64,000 nt of DNA from WS-11 sp964405235 (GCA_964405235.1 CAYONG010000135.1:1-64000), one strand, 5' to 3'. Shown: positions 56,134-64,000, counted from the stretch's first letter. The notes: a model not told the origin generated them from the sequence alone. Numbers and translations: made by a program.

Positions 56134-56556
56134 TCAGCAGCGGAGATTTACGGTCTGGAGCGCCGATGTTGAGAAGCGGGGGTAAGCGTGGCGGGATCTT
56201 TTGCGAGAGTCCTCGGCGGTACGGGCCAGGCAGCCATGCGGAGTCGCAGCTGTGGCGAGTACGGTGGAGGCGCTCAACTGCTGGAGCTCGTCCTTCGATC
56301 CGCTCGCCCGGACAAAAGCGGAGGATCCGAGGGGAAGGTCTGCGCACGGCGTGCAGCACCCCTCCGTGTGCACAAGACCTGCATTAGCGGAGCCGTCATC
56401 ATGATGGGCGGAATCGTCGAGGACGGGGCACCGATCCTGGCCAGACTCAATGGCGACGTGGCCACCCGGGGCGATACAGAGTACGAGGGCACTCGGCTGG
56501 CTCCAGCCGGTGGCGGCGACCAGGAACAGCGCGCCAAAGCTCCTCATAATACGCAT
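56134..56556 (-). CDS. secreted Cys/His-rich protein at the head of the metal-efflux operon
   Basis: About 140 residues with a hydrophobic signal (SFGALFLVAATGWSQPSALVLC) and a pattern often found upstream of CusCBA-type genes: APGGHVAIE, RCPVLDDSAHHDD, GCCTPCADLPLG. The His and Cys residues could bind metal in the periplasm. It precedes the channel gene with a 90-bp gap. The start is uncertain: ATG 56556 is used, ATG 56547 and GTG 56568 are alternatives. Confidence 0.7.
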   Translation of the reverse strand: MRIMRSFGALFLVAATGWSQPSALVLCIAPGGHVAIESGQDRCPVLDDSAHHDDGSANAGLVHTEGCCTPCADLPLGSSAFVRASGSKDELQQLSASTVLATAATPHGCLARTAEDSRKRSRHAYPRFSTSALQTVNLRC

Positions 56557-56577
56557 AAAAGCGTGCACGTATCTTGG

Positions 56578-56607
56578 AGTTTAGGCGAGCGCTGCATCAA
56601 GCGTCAA
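56578..56607 (-). promoter_or_regulatory. candidate promoter of the metal-efflux operon
   Basis: Minus-strand TTGACG (56607-56602) and TAAACT (56583-56578) with an 18-bp spacer, close to the first start codon (-10 about 22 bp before ATG 56556). The unusually short leader fits a leaderless or short-leader transcript. No regulator gene lies in the operon. Confidence 0.5.
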
Positions 56608-56610
56608 CGA

Positions 56611-57453
56611 CTAAGCCGAAACGGCTGCCTTCACCCCCGACGCCAGCACCGCCGGCATGGCGAACTCGACCCCTTCCCCGCGCGCGTGTCGCGCGGCTTC
56701 CCTCCGGGCCGCCACCCGGATCGCCGCCAGCGCCTCGGGGGTCTGCGCCAGCAGCAGCCCGCGCGTGCGCACGCCGCCCTCGAGGAATGCGTCCAGCAGC
56801 GCCTCGGGTGCGGGAAGCCGCCAGCGCATCGGTAGCTCCCGGACGGCGGCGTGTGAGAAGCCGGTCGCCGACAGCACGCGGCGGCACTCGTCGTGGTCGG
56901 CGAAGCGGAAGAACGGCGGGCCCTCGGGAAGTACCACGTCCATGCGGCCGTGCGCCTCGATGGCGTTCAGCACGATCGCGAAGCCCTCGCACTGCTCGGG
57001 CGGCGCCCACGCCGTGAACGCGAGACGGCCGCCGGGACGCAGCACACGGTGGGCCTCCGCGATCGCCCGATCGGGGCGCGCGAAGTGGAGCACGCCGAAG
57101 TTGATGACCACGGCGTCGAAGACGGCGTCATCGAACGGGAGGTCCTCCGCATCGCCGGTCCGGAACTCCACGCCCGGTTGGAGGCGCCCCGCCTCCTCGA
57201 CCATCGCGGCGGCGAAGTCCATCCCGGTCGTGTTCGCGCCGCGCTTCACCGCCTCGGCGGCGGCGTCACCGGGTCCGCACGCCACGTCGAGCAGGCGTAC
57301 ACCGGGGCCGGCTGCGACGGCGTCGAGCAGCGGGCCGATGGACTGCGTGGTCAGGGACGAAAAAGCATCCCGATAAGGGAGCGCGACGCTCTCCCAGCCC
57401 TTGTGCTCGAAGGCTTTGAAGGCGTCGGTGGAGCGGGGGTCGGGCTCGGACAT
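56611..57453 (-). CDS. class I SAM-dependent methyltransferase
   Basis: A 280-residue methyltransferase of the UbiE/COQ5 fold. SAM motifs: VRLLDVACGPGDAA (motif I), GMDFAAAMVEEAGR (post I), FDAVVINFGVLHF (motif II), and LRPGGRLAFTAW (motif III). Substrate unknown. It ends just before the efflux operon promoter and is separate from it. Confidence 0.85.
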   Translation of the reverse strand: MSEPDPRSTDAFKAFEHKGWESVALPYRDAFSSLTTQSIGPLLDAVAAGPGVRLLDVACGPGDAAAEAVKRGANTTGMDFAAAMVEEAGRLQPGVEFRTGDAEDLPFDDAVFDAVVINFGVLHFARPDRAIAEAHRVLRPGGRLAFTAWAPPEQCEGFAIVLNAIEAHGRMDVVLPEGPPFFRFADHDECRRVLSATGFSHAAVRELPMRWRLPAPEALLDAFLEGGVRTRGLLLAQTPEALAAIRVAARREAARHARGEGVEFAMPAVLASGVKAAVSA

Positions 57454-57507
57454 GACCCCGGCATGATAGCCGGTATCCCGGTCGGGATCCGATCCCCACC
57501 GATCAGG

Positions 57508-58014
57508 TCAGAACGCCACGCCTGCCGTCCAGCGGAGGACCTCGAAAAACTGGCCGGAGCGGAAGAGGAGCTGGGCGTCCATCGCGAGCCTCAGCCTCGC
57601 CCCTTCGCCGCGACCCATGTCCGCGCCGAACCCGACCATCGTACCGCCGGATGCGTTCGACGCCCCCCGGGAGGTGTCATGGCGGAGAAGCAACATGACA
57701 TGCACGAACGGGGACGCCATGACTCCGCTCTGCTCCCAGCGTGGCCCGGCGGCGGCGGTCACCGTTCTGAGGCCCTCGTCACGATGGTAGGCGAAGTCGC
57801 CCTCGAATCCGATCCGCTGAGTGGCGCTCGAAGCCGACAGCCGGTGAGTGGCGCTCGAAGCGGACAGACTGATCCCCAATGGGGCCACACCCCCGCCCGT
57901 CTCCAGATAGAGCGCGAGCGAGTATCCGATCGCGATCGTCGAGGTCTTCTCCTGGGCGACCACCGGGGCGACCACCACGACACTCAGCAGCATCACCGCA
58001 AGGACCTTCCGCAC
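57508..58014 (-). CDS. small outer-membrane beta-barrel-like protein
   Basis: A 168-residue exported protein (signal KVLAVMLLSVVVVAPVVAQ) with alternating hydrophobic strands and an aromatic C-terminus (FFEVLRWTAGVAF). Contains a 9-residue tandem duplication (SASSATHRL, then SASSATQRI), probably in an external loop. GTG start preceded by AAAGGGGG. Unknown function. Confidence 0.6.
   Translation of the reverse strand: MRKVLAVMLLSVVVVAPVVAQEKTSTIAIGYSLALYLETGGGVAPLGISLSASSATHRLSASSATQRIGFEGDFAYHRDEGLRTVTAAAGPRWEQSGVMASPFVHVMLLLRHDTSRGASNASGGTMVGFGADMGRGEGARLRLAMDAQLLFRSGQFFEVLRWTAGVAF
57818..57871 (-). repeat. 27-bp in-frame tandem duplication
   Basis: Two near-identical 27-bp units (57818-57844, 57845-57871), both carrying TGAGTGGCGCTCGAAGC. 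It adds nine residues to the small barrel protein. Confidence 0.8.
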
Positions 58015-58168
58015 CGGATACCCCCTTTAGGTCCGAGGGATTCCGACCGCACCGATCGCCGGGGAGTCGAGGCGGCCATGCGAGAGCGCGTTGACGGCGC
58101 TCATCGTGCGGAAGTCTAGTCCCGGCTGTCGGGCTCAACCAGCGTTTTCCGCCGGTTCTCCGCGCCTC

Positions 58169-59449
58169 CTAGAACTGCTGCTCTTCGGTCGAGTCCTTGA
58201 GCGCCGCGGTGGAGAGCTGGCCGTCGGCGATCGTCTTCGCCACGTCGTCGAAGTAGCCGGTGCCGACGAAGCTCTGGTGCTTGACCGCCGCGTAGCCGTG
58301 CGGGTTGTTGAGAGCGAACTCGCGGTCCTGCAGCTTCGCGTAGGCCGACATGCCGCTCTCGCGATACTCACGCGACAATTCGAACATCCCGAGGTTGAGC
58401 GAGTGAAAACCCGCCAGGGTGACGAACTGGAACGCATAGCCCATCTCGCCCAGTTCCTTCTGGAACCTGCCGATGGTCGCGGCATCGAGGTGTTTGGACC
58501 AGTTGAACGAGGGCGAGCAATTGTAGGCCAGCAGCTTGTCGGGGTAGCGGGCGTGGATCGCCTCGGAGAAGGCGCGCGCCTCGTCGAGGTCGGGCGTTGA
58601 CGTCTCGCACCAGATGAGATCGGCGTAAGGCGCGTAGGCGAGCCCGCGCGCGATCGCCGCTTCGAGCCCGCCCCGCACGTCGTAGAAACCCTCGGGCGTG
58701 CGCTCGCCGGTGAGGAACCCGCGGTCGCGGGAGTCGGAATCGCTGGTGATGAGCCGGGCGCTGCCGGCGTCGGTGCGCGCCACCAGCACGGTGGGCACAT
58801 CCAGGATGTCGGCCGCGAGCCGAGCCGCGCACAGCTTGCGGATGAACTCCTGGGTCGGGACCAGCACTTTGCCGCCCATGTGGCCGCACTTCTTGGCCGA
58901 AGCGAGCTGGTCCTCGAAGTGGACGCCGGCAGCCCCCGCCTCGATCATCGCCTTCATCAGCTCGAAGGCGTTGAGGTCGCCGCCAAAGCCGGCCTCGGCG
59001 TCGGCGACGATCGGGGCGAACCACTCGACCTTGCCGCCGCGACCCTCCATGTGATCGATCTGGTCGGCGCGCTGGAGCGCGTGGTTGATGCGACGCACCA
59101 CCGCGGGCACGCTGTCCACCGGATAGAGGCTCTGGTCCGGATACATCTGTCCGGCGCTGTTGGCGTCGGCCGCCACCTGCCAACCGCTGAGATAGATGCC
59201 CTTGAGCCCCGCCGCCACCTGCTGCACCGCCTGGTTGCCGGTGAGCGCGCCGAGCGCCCGCACCGGCGGCTCGTGGGTCAGCAGGTGCCAGAGCCGCTCG
59301 GCGCCGCGGCGGGCGAGCGAGTGCTCGATGTGCACCGTGCCGCGCAGACGCATGACGTCGCCCGCCGTGTAGCTGCGATGGATACCCTGCCAGCGCGGGT
59401 CAGATGCCCACGAACGCTGGATCTCTTCGGCGCTGCGTTGGTGCGACAT
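58169..59449 (-). CDS. aceA: isocitrate lyase
   Basis: First glyoxylate-shunt enzyme: splits isocitrate into glyoxylate and succinate. A 426-residue phosphoenolpyruvate-mutase-like TIM barrel with the catalytic KKCGHMGGKVLVP, metal/substrate residues in WFAPIVADAEAGFGG and EDQLAS, and FNWSKHL at the C-terminal side. ATG 59449 is preceded by AGAGAGAG. Same strand as malate synthase and isocitrate dehydrogenase, with two genes between. Confidence 0.95.
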   Translation of the reverse strand: MSHQRSAEEIQRSWASDPRWQGIHRSYTAGDVMRLRGTVHIEHSLARRGAERLWHLLTHEPPVRALGALTGNQAVQQVAAGLKGIYLSGWQVAADANSAGQMYPDQSLYPVDSVPAVVRRINHALQRADQIDHMEGRGGKVEWFAPIVADAEAGFGGDLNAFELMKAMIEAGAAGVHFEDQLASAKKCGHMGGKVLVPTQEFIRKLCAARLAADILDVPTVLVARTDAGSARLITSDSDSRDRGFLTGERTPEGFYDVRGGLEAAIARGLAYAPYADLIWCETSTPDLDEARAFSEAIHARYPDKLLAYNCSPSFNWSKHLDAATIGRFQKELGEMGYAFQFVTLAGFHSLNLGMFELSREYRESGMSAYAKLQDREFALNNPHGYAAVKHQSFVGTGYFDDVAKTIADGQLSTAALKDSTEEQQF

Positions 59450-59545
59450 GGGATCGCTCTCTCTGCGGGGGTCACGGACGGGCAACGCGGTGCCCGCCCA
59501 CGGCTGCGGTCGGTCTCCCAGCTATCGGCAGGATGGCAGCGTGGC

Positions 59546-60244
59546 TTAAGCGCGGGACTCCGGATCCCAGAACGCACCCAGGAGCCCCACGGTCGCGAAG
59601 ATCTCCCGCATCTCCTCGGGTCGCGACCTGCGCCACGTGGCTTGGAGGCGGGTCGTGAACCACGCGAGGGCGAGCCCCCACAGTTGGTCCATCCGTACGA
59701 GCGGTCGCACCGGGGCGCCCCTGGCATCGCACCATTCGCGAACCCGTTCTTCCGACCGGAAGAAGAGCATGGTGCTTCAGGTGAAAACGACGTCGTCCCA
59801 CCAAAGGGCGGCCGGCAACAGGCAGTGGAACAGCCAGTCCGAGCGCTGGAGGCCGGTCGCGGAAACCTCGAGGCGCAGGGGCTCGAACGACTGTCCGCAC
59901 CGGGACTGGATGCTCGCCGGCTTCCCGAGGGCGGCGGGAATACCGAGCGCGTCCCATGCGCAGTTGGCGAAATAGGAGACCCCTCCGGCATTCACGACAT
60001 GCTCGGTCGGAACACCCGAGAACGGGGCCGCCATCCGGATCGAGGCCTCATCCGGCTCGAGCACGAGAATTCGCTGGTCCCGGAGCCGGCGAATAGCCTC
60101 GAGCACGGTGGGGACATCTGCCGCCACCTGGGCCGCCGTCTGCTCCGGTGACGGGCGGCCACCCGTCGCGACGAAGTGCCGGTAGACGGCGAGCCTGACC
60201 TGGAGGTCCAGATCCGCAGGCGTGGGGTCGAACGTGGTGCTCAT
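59546..60244 (-). CDS. MerB-like organomercurial lyase homologue with in-frame TGA (probable selenocysteine) at the catalytic Cys position
   Basis: Read through one TGA (59777-59779), the frame gives 232 residues, close to MerB length. An N-terminal winged-helix-like region (LDLQVRLAVYRHFVATGGRPSP) leads into the alkylmercury lyase fold. It contains NCAWDALGIPAAL with Cys95 and Asp98 (MerB Cys96 and Asp99), QSRCG with Cys116 (MerB Cys117), and VFT-U156-STMLFFRSEE, where the TGA aligns with catalytic Cys159. MerB cleaves C-Hg bonds by this Cys-Asp-Cys triad. A SECIS-like hairpin follows the TGA. Without readthrough, the product would stop at 155 residues and lose the catalytic residue and the C-terminal third. 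The GNAT stop lies 1 bp before ATG 60244. The substrate (organomercury or another organometal) is not proven. Confidence 0.78.
59729..59779 (-). promoter_or_regulatory. SECIS-like stem-loop directly after the in-frame TGA
   Basis: RNA 5' to 3' after UGA and one A: lower stem GCACCAU pairs with AUGGUGC (59775-59769 with 59735-59729). The upper stem UUCUUCC pairs with GGAAGAA (59764-59758 with 59753-59747). The apical loop is GGUC (59757-59754) at nucleotides 20-23 after UGA. E. coli fdhF also has a GGUC loop, at about nucleotides 19-22. Both stems are perfect. Confidence 0.75.
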
Positions 60245-60245
60245 G

Positions 60246-60818
60246 CTATGAACACCCATCGGGGCCGGCCGGATCGACGGCGGGCCGCGCAAGGCGGTAG
60301 GTCCACTCGTCGCTGGCGCGTCCCTTGAAAAAGTCCGCGTTCGGTCGGAACCCCTCGCGCTTGAATCCGAGGCGCTCGAGCAGCCGGATCGAGGGCCGAT
60401 TGCGCGTGTCCACCTCGGCCACGATCCCGGTGACACCGCCCGCCTCGAACAGCGCCCGGATCACCGGGCGGCAGGCCTCGGTCGCGATGCCTTGTCGCCA
60501 GAACGCCGGGCCGATCTCGTAGGCGAGGTGCGCGCTGGCATCCTGGCGGATCGTCACCTCGACCCGGCCCACGCAGCGGCCGTCCGACTTCGAGCGCACG
60601 ACCCAGTTGAGCCACCACTCGTCTTCCTTCGCCGACCGCCGGGTCTCGAGGCGCTCGTATCGTGCGGTGAGCGCCTCCAGCGTCGCGGGCGGATCGTGTG
60701 GGAGGTAGCGGTAGAGCCGCTCGTCCGAGAGGACCTCGAACAGTTCGGCGGCGTGGGCGCCCCGCAGCGGCTCGAGGTGGAGGCGTTCGGTCTCGTATCG
60801 AGTCTCGCCGATTTCCAT
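60246..60818 (-). CDS. GNAT family N-acetyltransferase (RimJ-like)
   Basis: A 190-residue acetyltransferase: opening TERLHLEPLRGAHAAELFEVL, acetyl-CoA loop region IGPAFWRQGIATEACRPVI (the pattern Q/RxxGxA) and DTRNRPSIRLLERLGFKREG. Resembles RimJ/RimL-type enzymes that acetylate protein N-termini or small molecules. Its stop is 1 bp before the MerB-like ATG, and its ATG overlaps the malate synthase stop (TGATG), so it is translated within the glyoxylate operon. Substrate unknown. Confidence 0.87.
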   Translation of the reverse strand: MEIGETRYETERLHLEPLRGAHAAELFEVLSDERLYRYLPHDPPATLEALTARYERLETRRSAKEDEWWLNWVVRSKSDGRCVGRVEVTIRQDASAHLAYEIGPAFWRQGIATEACRPVIRALFEAGGVTGIVAEVDTRNRPSIRLLERLGFKREGFRPNADFFKGRASDEWTYRLARPAVDPAGPDGCS

Positions 60819-62377
60819 CACACCGGATCGAACCAGCCGTTCCTGATCAGCTCTTCGCTCCTGTGCCGCGCCTCGCGCATGGTCTCGGGGGTCCCCAGGT
60901 CGCGCCCCGGCGTGGGCGAGTCGAGCAGGCGCGCGAGCTCCTCGTCGAAGAGCTGGCTTACCCGCTCGGGCGTGTGCGCGACCGCCTGCCCTGAACCGTC
61001 GGTGATGGTGACCGCATCGCGGTGCACCATGCGTTGGGCGATCATCAGGCGGTAGATGCGGTCGGTGGCGAGGTCCTCCATGTAGCCGTCGAGGAGACTC
61101 GCCCCCCTGCCGTTGAGCACGCCGTTGCGGTAGCGGATCGCGGTGCGCACAGCCGCGCGCGTCCCATCCAACGAATGTCGCCCGACGCCGGCCGGAACCG
61201 GCCTCAAGTCCGGATAGCGTTCGACGCCGGGCGGCCTCGCGGCGAGCTGATTGGGCGCCGGGAACTGCGCGACTGCGATCGCGTTCTGGTCCGGGTGGCC
61301 AGTCCAGGCGCCGTCCATGAAGCACGCCGCCTCGTTCTTCTTGTCATGCTCCAGCACCTCGAGCGCGCGGGCGTTGAGCTCGGCGTCCTCGCGGCTCGGG
61401 TAGAGCGCGGTCATGCCGCCGATCGCGAGCGCGCCCCGCCTGTGACAGATGTCGGCGAGCAGGTGGCGCAGGCGCTGGAAGAACGGCACATCGTGCGGGA
61501 TGGTATTGCGGTCGGGCAGCACCCAGGCGGGATCGGCGTGTGTGTAGTGGATGAGGCTCGCCATGTAATCCCAGCGCCCCAGGTTGAGACCCAGGATATG
61601 GCCGCGGAGATGATGGAGGAACTCCTCCATCTGATAGGCGAAAGGGTGGGATTCGACCAGCGCCATGCACTTGATGGTCCCCAAGGGCCAGCGCTTGGCG
61701 CGCTCCAGCGCGCCAAACACCTCCACCCACCAGAGTGCCTCCTCGGCCGATTCGGACTTGGGGATGTAAAAGCAGAGCGGATGGCGCAGCCGCTCCGCGT
61801 CCACCTGGTAGGTGATCAAGGCAAGATCGAACAGCGAGGCCGAGGTGAGGTCCTCCCCCGACAGCACCCCTGCCTGCGCGAGGTGGAGGCCGCGCACCCG
61901 CGACCAGATGACGGTCGGGCTGGGTTCGATGCCCACCGTGCGACCCCGCTTCTTGTCCTCGTAGGTCAGCTCGCCGCGCAGCGCGCCAAGGATATTGCGC
62001 ACGCCGAGCATCAGGTTGGGCCAGGCGTTGGCCATCGAATCCTCGAGGTCGAGCATGACGCCCGGCGCCCCCGAGTTGAGCATCTTCACCACCAGCTCGC
62101 CGTCGTCGGCCGGGCCGGTCATCTGGTTGCGCTGATCCGCACACCAGGCGGGCAGCGTGATGCGCCAGTCGCCGGTCGTGGCGGAGGAGGCTGGGAGATG
62201 TTCCGGGAGGTGGCCGTGTTGCGCGGCAGCGAGGACGCGCAGCCGCTCAGCGGCGAGCGCCTGCTGGCGCGGCGTAAACGCGCGGTGGAGCGGCCCGTAG
62301 AAAGTCCAGAAACCCGAGGGCAGGTCGCGCTCGGGGTCGAACCCCGGGGGCGCATGGTTCATCCGCGGATCAAGCAT
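60818..62377 (-). CDS. aceB: malate synthase A
   Basis: Condenses glyoxylate and acetyl-CoA to malate. A 519-residue TIM-barrel enzyme of the A type: WTFYGPLHRAFTPRQQALAAERL, TITLPAWCADQRNQMTGPADD-like ITLPAWCADQRNQMTGP, LNSGAPGVMLDLEDSMANAW, and C-terminal GASLLDGYMEDLATDRI with the catalytic Asp. The start is ATG 62377, and ATG 62362 is possible. Second glyoxylate-shunt enzyme of the cluster. Confidence 0.93.
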   Translation of the reverse strand: MLDPRMNHAPPGFDPERDLPSGFWTFYGPLHRAFTPRQQALAAERLRVLAAAQHGHLPEHLPASSATTGDWRITLPAWCADQRNQMTGPADDGELVVKMLNSGAPGVMLDLEDSMANAWPNLMLGVRNILGALRGELTYEDKKRGRTVGIEPSPTVIWSRVRGLHLAQAGVLSGEDLTSASLFDLALITYQVDAERLRHPLCFYIPKSESAEEALWWVEVFGALERAKRWPLGTIKCMALVESHPFAYQMEEFLHHLRGHILGLNLGRWDYMASLIHYTHADPAWVLPDRNTIPHDVPFFQRLRHLLADICHRRGALAIGGMTALYPSREDAELNARALEVLEHDKKNEAACFMDGAWTGHPDQNAIAVAQFPAPNQLAARPPGVERYPDLRPVPAGVGRHSLDGTRAAVRTAIRYRNGVLNGRGASLLDGYMEDLATDRIYRLMIAQRMVHRDAVTITDGSGQAVAHTPERVSQLFDEELARLLDSPTPGRDLGTPETMREARHRSEELIRNGWFDPV

Positions 62378-62426
62378 CACCCTGGCCTGGGCTCGTCCCA
62401 CCGTCCGTGGTGGTGTGTGGACCGCA

Positions 62427-63677
62427 TTAGCGCAGCGCCAGCCCCGTGCCCACCTTCTGGGCCAGCCGCTCTCCGATGGCGGTGATGAAGCCCTCGGTCG
62501 TGGCGAAACGCGGGACGGGCGGCTGGGCGATCGCCGACAGGTCCTTGGTGACAGTGCCGCTCTCGATGGTCTCGATCACCGACTCCTCGAGCGCCCGAGC
62601 GAACGCGACCAGCTCGGGCGTGCCGTCGAGCTCGCCGCGCTTGGCCAGCGCGCCGGTCCACGCGAAGATGGTGGCGGTCGAATTGGTCGAGGTGGGCTCC
62701 CCGCGCTGGTGCTGGTAGTAGTGCTTCTGCACCGTGCCGTGCGCGGCCTCGTACTCGAAATGTCCCTCGGGCGAGACCAGCACCGAGGTCATCAGGCCCA
62801 GGCTGCCGAAGCCCGAGGCGACCATGTCGCTCATCACGTCGCCGTCGTAGTTCATGCACGCCCACAGGAACCCGCCCGGGGCCCGCACCGCGCGCGCCAC
62901 GGCGTCGTCGATGAGCAGGTAAGTGTAGGAGATGCCGGCCTTCTCGAAGTCCGCCTTACGGGCCTCGACCTCCTGCCGGAAGATCTCACGGAACGCGCCG
63001 TGATAGACCTTGGCGATCGTGTCCTTGCCGCTGAACCACATGTCCACCTTGTCGTGCAGTGCGTAGGTGATGCAGGCCTTGGCGAACGAGCGGATCGAGG
63101 CGTCCAGGTTGTGGACGCCGCGCACGATCCCCGAGGCCTTGAACTCGTGGACGAGAATCCGTTGCGGTCCGCTGCCGTCGGCCGGCGTGAAGACGAGCTC
63201 GACGCGCCCCGGCTGGCGGATGCGCATCTCTGCGCTCTTGTACATGTCGCCGTAGGCGTGGCGGCCGATGATGATCGGCTTCACCCACGAGCGCACCATC
63301 GGCGGCACGTTCTTCACGATGATCGGCTTGCGGAAAACCGTGCCGTCGAGGATGGCGCGGATGGTGCCGTTCGGGCTCGGCCAGGCCTTCTTGAGCTTGT
63401 ACTCGGTCACCCGATCGTCGTTGGGCGTGATGGTCGCGCACTTGACGCCGACCCCGTACTTCCTGATCGCCTGGGCGGCCTCCACGGTGACGGCATCGTC
63501 GGTGCGGTCACGATTCGGCAGGTGGAGGTCGTAGGCTTCGAGCTTCACGTCCACGAAGGGTTCGATGAGTTGTTTCTTCACCATCGCCCAGATGACCCGG
63601 GTCATCTCGTCACCGTCCATCTCGACGATGGGGTTCTTCACCACTACTCTGGGGGCTGCTCCGCCGTGCATGGTCAT
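62427..63677 (-). CDS. icd: NADP-dependent isocitrate dehydrogenase
   Basis: Oxidatively decarboxylates isocitrate to 2-oxoglutarate. A 416-residue homodimeric IDH of the type resembling eukaryotic enzymes (subfamily II): VEMDGDEMTRVIW, ATITPNDDRV, WPSPNGTIRAILDGTVFRKPI and YDGDVMSDMVASGFGSLGLMTS. It competes with isocitrate lyase for isocitrate, and shares the operon, so the branch-point enzymes are encoded together. GGAGAA precedes ATG 63677. Confidence 0.95.
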   Translation of the reverse strand: MTMHGGAAPRVVVKNPIVEMDGDEMTRVIWAMVKKQLIEPFVDVKLEAYDLHLPNRDRTDDAVTVEAAQAIRKYGVGVKCATITPNDDRVTEYKLKKAWPSPNGTIRAILDGTVFRKPIIVKNVPPMVRSWVKPIIIGRHAYGDMYKSAEMRIRQPGRVELVFTPADGSGPQRILVHEFKASGIVRGVHNLDASIRSFAKACITYALHDKVDMWFSGKDTIAKVYHGAFREIFRQEVEARKADFEKAGISYTYLLIDDAVARAVRAPGGFLWACMNYDGDVMSDMVASGFGSLGLMTSVLVSPEGHFEYEAAHGTVQKHYYQHQRGEPTSTNSTATIFAWTGALAKRGELDGTPELVAFARALEESVIETIESGTVTKDLSAIAQPPVPRFATTEGFITAIGERLAQKVGTGLALR

Positions 63678-63838
63678 CGAGTTCTCCGGAATCGGGCAGG
63701 ATTACCGTGACCACAAAGGTACCAGAGCGCGGGGCGCCCGACGAGCGGGCCGGGGGCGCATCCCCCCAGGGTGGGGCCCCCACGGGGCGCCCGGGCCGGC
63801 TTGTGTCCGGCGCTCGACCCTGATAGAAATGTCCCCTA

Positions 63839-64000
63839 ATGCGCATCGCCGTGCCGCGAGAGATCATCCCGGGCGAGAACCGCGTCGCTCTGGTGCCCGA
63901 GACCGTCGCCAAGCTCGTAAAGAGCGGACTCGAGGTCGCCGTGGAGACCGGCGCCGGGGCTCAGGCCATGTTTGCCGACGAGGCCTACCGCCAGGCGGGG
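63839..64000 (+). CDS. pntAA: NAD(P) transhydrogenase subunit alpha (5' part)
   Basis: The first 54 codons at the window end. MRIAVPREIIPGENRVALVPE matches the N-terminal domain of the alpha subunit of the proton-translocating transhydrogenase (and the related alanine dehydrogenases). The ending KSGLEVAVETGAGAQAMFADEAYRQAG agrees. Transhydrogenase fits better than alanine dehydrogenase because of the NRVALVPETV start. It is divergent from the isocitrate dehydrogenase gene. Confidence 0.75.
   Translation, partial: MRIAVPREIIPGENRVALVPETVAKLVKSGLEVAVETGAGAQAMFADEAYRQAG

Noticed and set aside
59777..59779. The TGA in the MerB-like gene considered as a plain pseudogene stop
   Set aside because: The frame is otherwise clean, the TGA sits exactly at a catalytic Cys, and a SECIS-like hairpin follows; kept as probable Sec, with the nonsense-mutation option left open.

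Overview
The window is high-GC bacterial chromosome with tightly packed genes, frequent 1-4 bp start/stop overlaps and long minus-strand operons. Two things point to a Gram-negative of the FCB type. The 3.4-kb modular secreted protein at 15176-18583 ends in a FlgD/T9SS-like sorting domain (SPNPF ... MVLLK), and there are several small beta-barrel proteins and outer-membrane efflux channels. The overall look resembles uncultured high-GC lineages such as Candidatus Eisenbacteria. That placement is an inference and the window has no rRNA to test it.

Layout. 1-6929: an aa3 oxidase operon read leftward (ctaA, ctaB, DUF547, GT2, DUF3047, diheme cytochrome c, a 46-aa membrane peptide, ctaC, ctaD). 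7131-13907: glycoside hydrolases, a squalene/phytoene synthase, an MFS transporter and an alpha/beta hydrolase. 13934-19504: a decayed zone with an IS481-type element, fragments of prfA and atpD, and the modular repeat protein between them. 19638-22899: a small Cys protein, Hsp20 and Lon. 22916-36432: mixed metabolism and envelope genes, including a fused SDR/Gfo-Idh oxidoreductase, a LemA/GIDE/GIDE group, a Nudix enzyme, glycosyltransferases and an outer-membrane protein. 36506-44526: a complete SUF iron-sulfur operon under a MerR-family gene; its SufB carries a 338-residue intein. 44669-47742: a pyrimidine-catabolism group (PreA, NCS1 permease). 48067-56556: a heavy-metal efflux operon (Cys/His-rich secreted protein, OEP, MFP, RND, PII-like protein, an odd HMA/OEP chimera, then a NicO exporter). 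56611-63677: a methyltransferase, a small barrel, then the glyoxylate-shunt set (isocitrate dehydrogenase, malate synthase, isocitrate lyase) with two genes nested inside. 63839-64000: start of a transhydrogenase alpha subunit.

The main discovery candidate is at 59546-60244. A MerB-like (organomercurial lyase) gene is interrupted by one in-frame TGA exactly where MerB has its catalytic Cys159. The other two catalytic residues (Cys and Asp of the CAWD motif) are intact. The TGA is followed at once by a two-stem hairpin whose apical loop is GGUC at nucleotides 20-23, very close to the geometry of the E. coli fdhF SECIS. The simplest reading is a selenocysteine-containing MerB homologue.

Other notable signals are the SufB intein with an apparent AT-rich co-conversion tract beside it, a 108-bp in-frame palindrome in the 5' end of sufS, an HMA domain fused to an outer-membrane efflux channel that lacks a signal peptide, and broken pieces of two universal genes flanking the modular repeat gene.
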